Assembly: GCA_900769375.1 (NCBI GenBank)
Contig: CAAGGN010000207.1
Span: forward strand, 1-5,461
DNA length: 5,461 nucleotides
Reading direction: 5' to 3'
DNA from: Clostridia bacterium
GTDB lineage: Bacteria > Bacillota > Clostridia > Oscillospirales > Acutalibacteraceae
In this document: positions 4,305 through 5,461 of the stretch, one piece after another
Numbering within the stretch: position 1 is the first letter of the stretch
Layout of the letters: each line of letters starts with the position of its first letter
Notes under the pieces: generated by a model
Told to the model about the DNA's origin: nothing
What the model saw: the letters and a program-made list of their open reading frames with translations, nothing else
Databases searched by the model: none
Translations under genes and position numbers: made by a program

Positions 4305-5387
4305 GTGAAAAAAGATATTAACGAATGTCCTAAAAAGAATCCTTTAAGCTTCCAATTGGACGTTTCAAGCTTTGAAAAGGCGACAGATGAAGAAAAGTAT
4401 ATGCAGCAGCGTATGCGCGAAAGCACCACCTTTTTAAAGGACGGTCTTCGTCGTCTTTCTCGCAATAAAATCGCAATGGTATGCTTTGCTATAATCAGCT
4501 TAATCATTTTAATCGCCGCTTTCGTACCTATGATTTATCCTTATAGCTATTCTGAGCAGTTGGGTATTGTTCCCGGCGAACCCGTTGATTCTTCGTACAA
4601 TAACTTAAAGCCCTTCGAATACGGCGAAACCGAGCTTGAGCGTATCGCAAACGGCGAAAAGGTTTTCCCCCATATTTTCGGTACAGACTCTGCAGGCCGT
4701 GACTATGCTATCCGCGTTATTTACGGTACCCGCGTATCTCTCCTCGTAGGTTTCTTTGCGAGCTTGATAGTTCTTGTTATCGGCGCCGTTTACGGTTCGG
4801 TATCCGGTTTCTATGGCGGCAAGGTTGACCTTATTATGATGAGAATAGTAGATATTATTTATTCTCTTCCCGATCTTTTGATGATTATACTTCTTTCATC
4901 CATACTTAACGTAACATTGGCTCCTAAAATTGAGGGAACAGTGCTTGCGAAACTCGGTACAGGTATGATAAGTATTTTCATAGTATTCGCACTTTTGTAT
5001 TGGGTAAGTATGGCCCGTCTGGTTCGTGGTCAGATTCTTACCATTAAGCAGCAGGATTACGTTTTGGCTGCCCGTTCTATCGGCGCTAAGTCAAGCCATA
5101 TTATTAAACGACACATGTTGCCTAACTGCATAAGCGTACTCATTATTTCCACCGCCCTTCAGATTCCTTCGGCTATCTTTACCGAAAGCTATCTTTCCTT
5201 CTTGGGTCTTGGTGTTGATATGCCTATGCCGAGTTTAGGATCACTCGCTTCGGACGCTCTTGACGGTATTTACAGCTACGGCTACCGTCTCATAATTCCC
5301 GCAGTAACTATTTGTCTTATAGTTTTATCCCTTAACCTTTTAGGTGACGGTCTGCGCGATGCATTTGACCCGAAGCTTAAGAAGTAA
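4305..5387 (+). CDS. oppC: Oligopeptide ABC transporter, permease subunit OppC
   Basis: Second membrane channel subunit of the peptide importer, partner of OppB. The 360 residues start with a charged cytoplasmic N-terminus (about 1-50) and then a first membrane segment at about 55-77 (OppC N-terminal domain). An external loop follows, then FGTDSAGRDYAIRVIYGTRVSL (125-146), the family signature. Further helices lie at about 145-168, 186-203, 218-235, 275-296 and 328-347. YGSVSGFYGGKVDLIMMR (163-180) is close to known OppC. The ATPase-docking loop is DYVLAARSIGAKSSHIIKRHMLPN (251-274), and ESYLSFLGLG (294-303) and GDGLRDAFDPK (347-357) are conserved. The GTG start is set by the ribosome binding site TAGGAGG (4291-4297), which includes the oppB stop codon, so the two are probably translationally coupled. 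No key feature is missing. Confidence 0.95.
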   Translation: MKKDINECPKKNPLSFQLDVSSFEKATDEEKYMQQRMRESTTFLKDGLRRLSRNKIAMVCFAIISLIILIAAFVPMIYPYSYSEQLGIVPGEPVDSSYNNLKPFEYGETELERIANGEKVFPHIFGTDSAGRDYAIRVIYGTRVSLLVGFFASLIVLVIGAVYGSVSGFYGGKVDLIMMRIVDIIYSLPDLLMIILLSSILNVTLAPKIEGTVLAKLGTGMISIFIVFALLYWVSMARLVRGQILTIKQQDYVLAARSIGAKSSHIIKRHMLPNCISVLIISTALQIPSAIFTESYLSFLGLGVDMPMPSLGSLASDALDGIYSYGYRLIIPAVTICLIVLSLNLLGDGLRDAFDPKLKK

Positions 5388-5399
5388 GGAGGAAAAATA

Positions 5400-5461
5400 A
5401 TGGAACTTTTAAAAGTAACAGATTTGCACACCTCCTTTTTCACCCCCGCAGGCGAAGTAAA
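5400..5461 (+). CDS. oppD: Oligopeptide ABC transporter ATP-binding protein OppD, 5' part (runs off window)
   Basis: The first 20 codons, MELLKVTDLHTSFFTPAGEV, followed by two bases of the next codon. The 'LLKVTDLHTSFFTPAGEV' opening is typical of OppD/DppD ATPases, where it forms the first beta strands before the Walker A motif, which lies outside the window. The ATG has a strong ribosome binding site AAGGAGG (5386-5392), seven bases upstream, overlapping the oppC stop. The position after oppB and oppC supports the call. Whether the full gene is intact, and whether oppF and the peptide-binding oppA follow, cannot be seen. Confidence 0.88.
   Translation, partial: MELLKVTDLHTSFFTPAGEV

Noticed and set aside
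1..5461. CRISPR array, tRNA or rRNA genes, insertion sequence, phage or attachment sites
   Set aside because: No regularly spaced repeats, no cloverleaf or rRNA sequence, and no transposase or integrase reading frame on either strand. Nearly all sequence is accounted for by housekeeping and transporter genes.

Overview
The window joins two transcription units on the + strand. The first (1-3183) is the distal end of the large ribosomal-protein supercluster, the 'alpha operon': the 3' end of rpmJ, then rpsM, rpsK, rpsD, rpoA and rplQ, closed by a strong intrinsic terminator. The second (from about 3232) starts at a consensus vegetative promoter. It encodes an oligopeptide ABC transporter: oppB, oppC and the first 20 codons of oppD, which runs off the window.

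The organism is most likely a Clostridia-type member of the Firmicutes (Bacillota). This is inferred from rpsD lying inside the alpha cluster (in Bacillus it is elsewhere), the four-cysteine S4 protein, strong GGAGG-type ribosome binding sites before most genes, and moderately low GC. The species cannot be named from this sequence.

Region by region: 1-93 rpmJ end; 142-1601 rpsM, rpsK and rpsD with gaps of 16 to 49 nt; 1602-1705 an unusually structured rpsD-rpoA gap with a 9-bp hairpin followed by a well-formed candidate H-type pseudoknot just before the rpoA ribosome binding site; 1706-3011 rpoA and rplQ; 3012-3183 a structured 3' UTR with two stem systems and then the terminator; 3184-3366 an AT-rich promoter region and roughly 100-nt leader; 3367-5387 oppB and oppC with overlapping or adjacent translation signals; 5400-5461 the oppD start.

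Functionally, S13, S11 and S4 are small-subunit proteins, L36 and L17 belong to the large subunit, and RpoA is the RNA polymerase alpha subunit, so the first unit couples ribosome and polymerase supply. OppB and OppC form the membrane channel of a peptide importer, and OppD is one of its ATPases. The substrate-binding protein and OppF are not in view.

The protein content is ordinary. The interesting signal is in the RNA between genes: the pseudoknot before rpoA and the structured element after rplQ. Smaller points are a lost zinc-ligand cysteine in L36 and a dyad embedded in the opp promoter.
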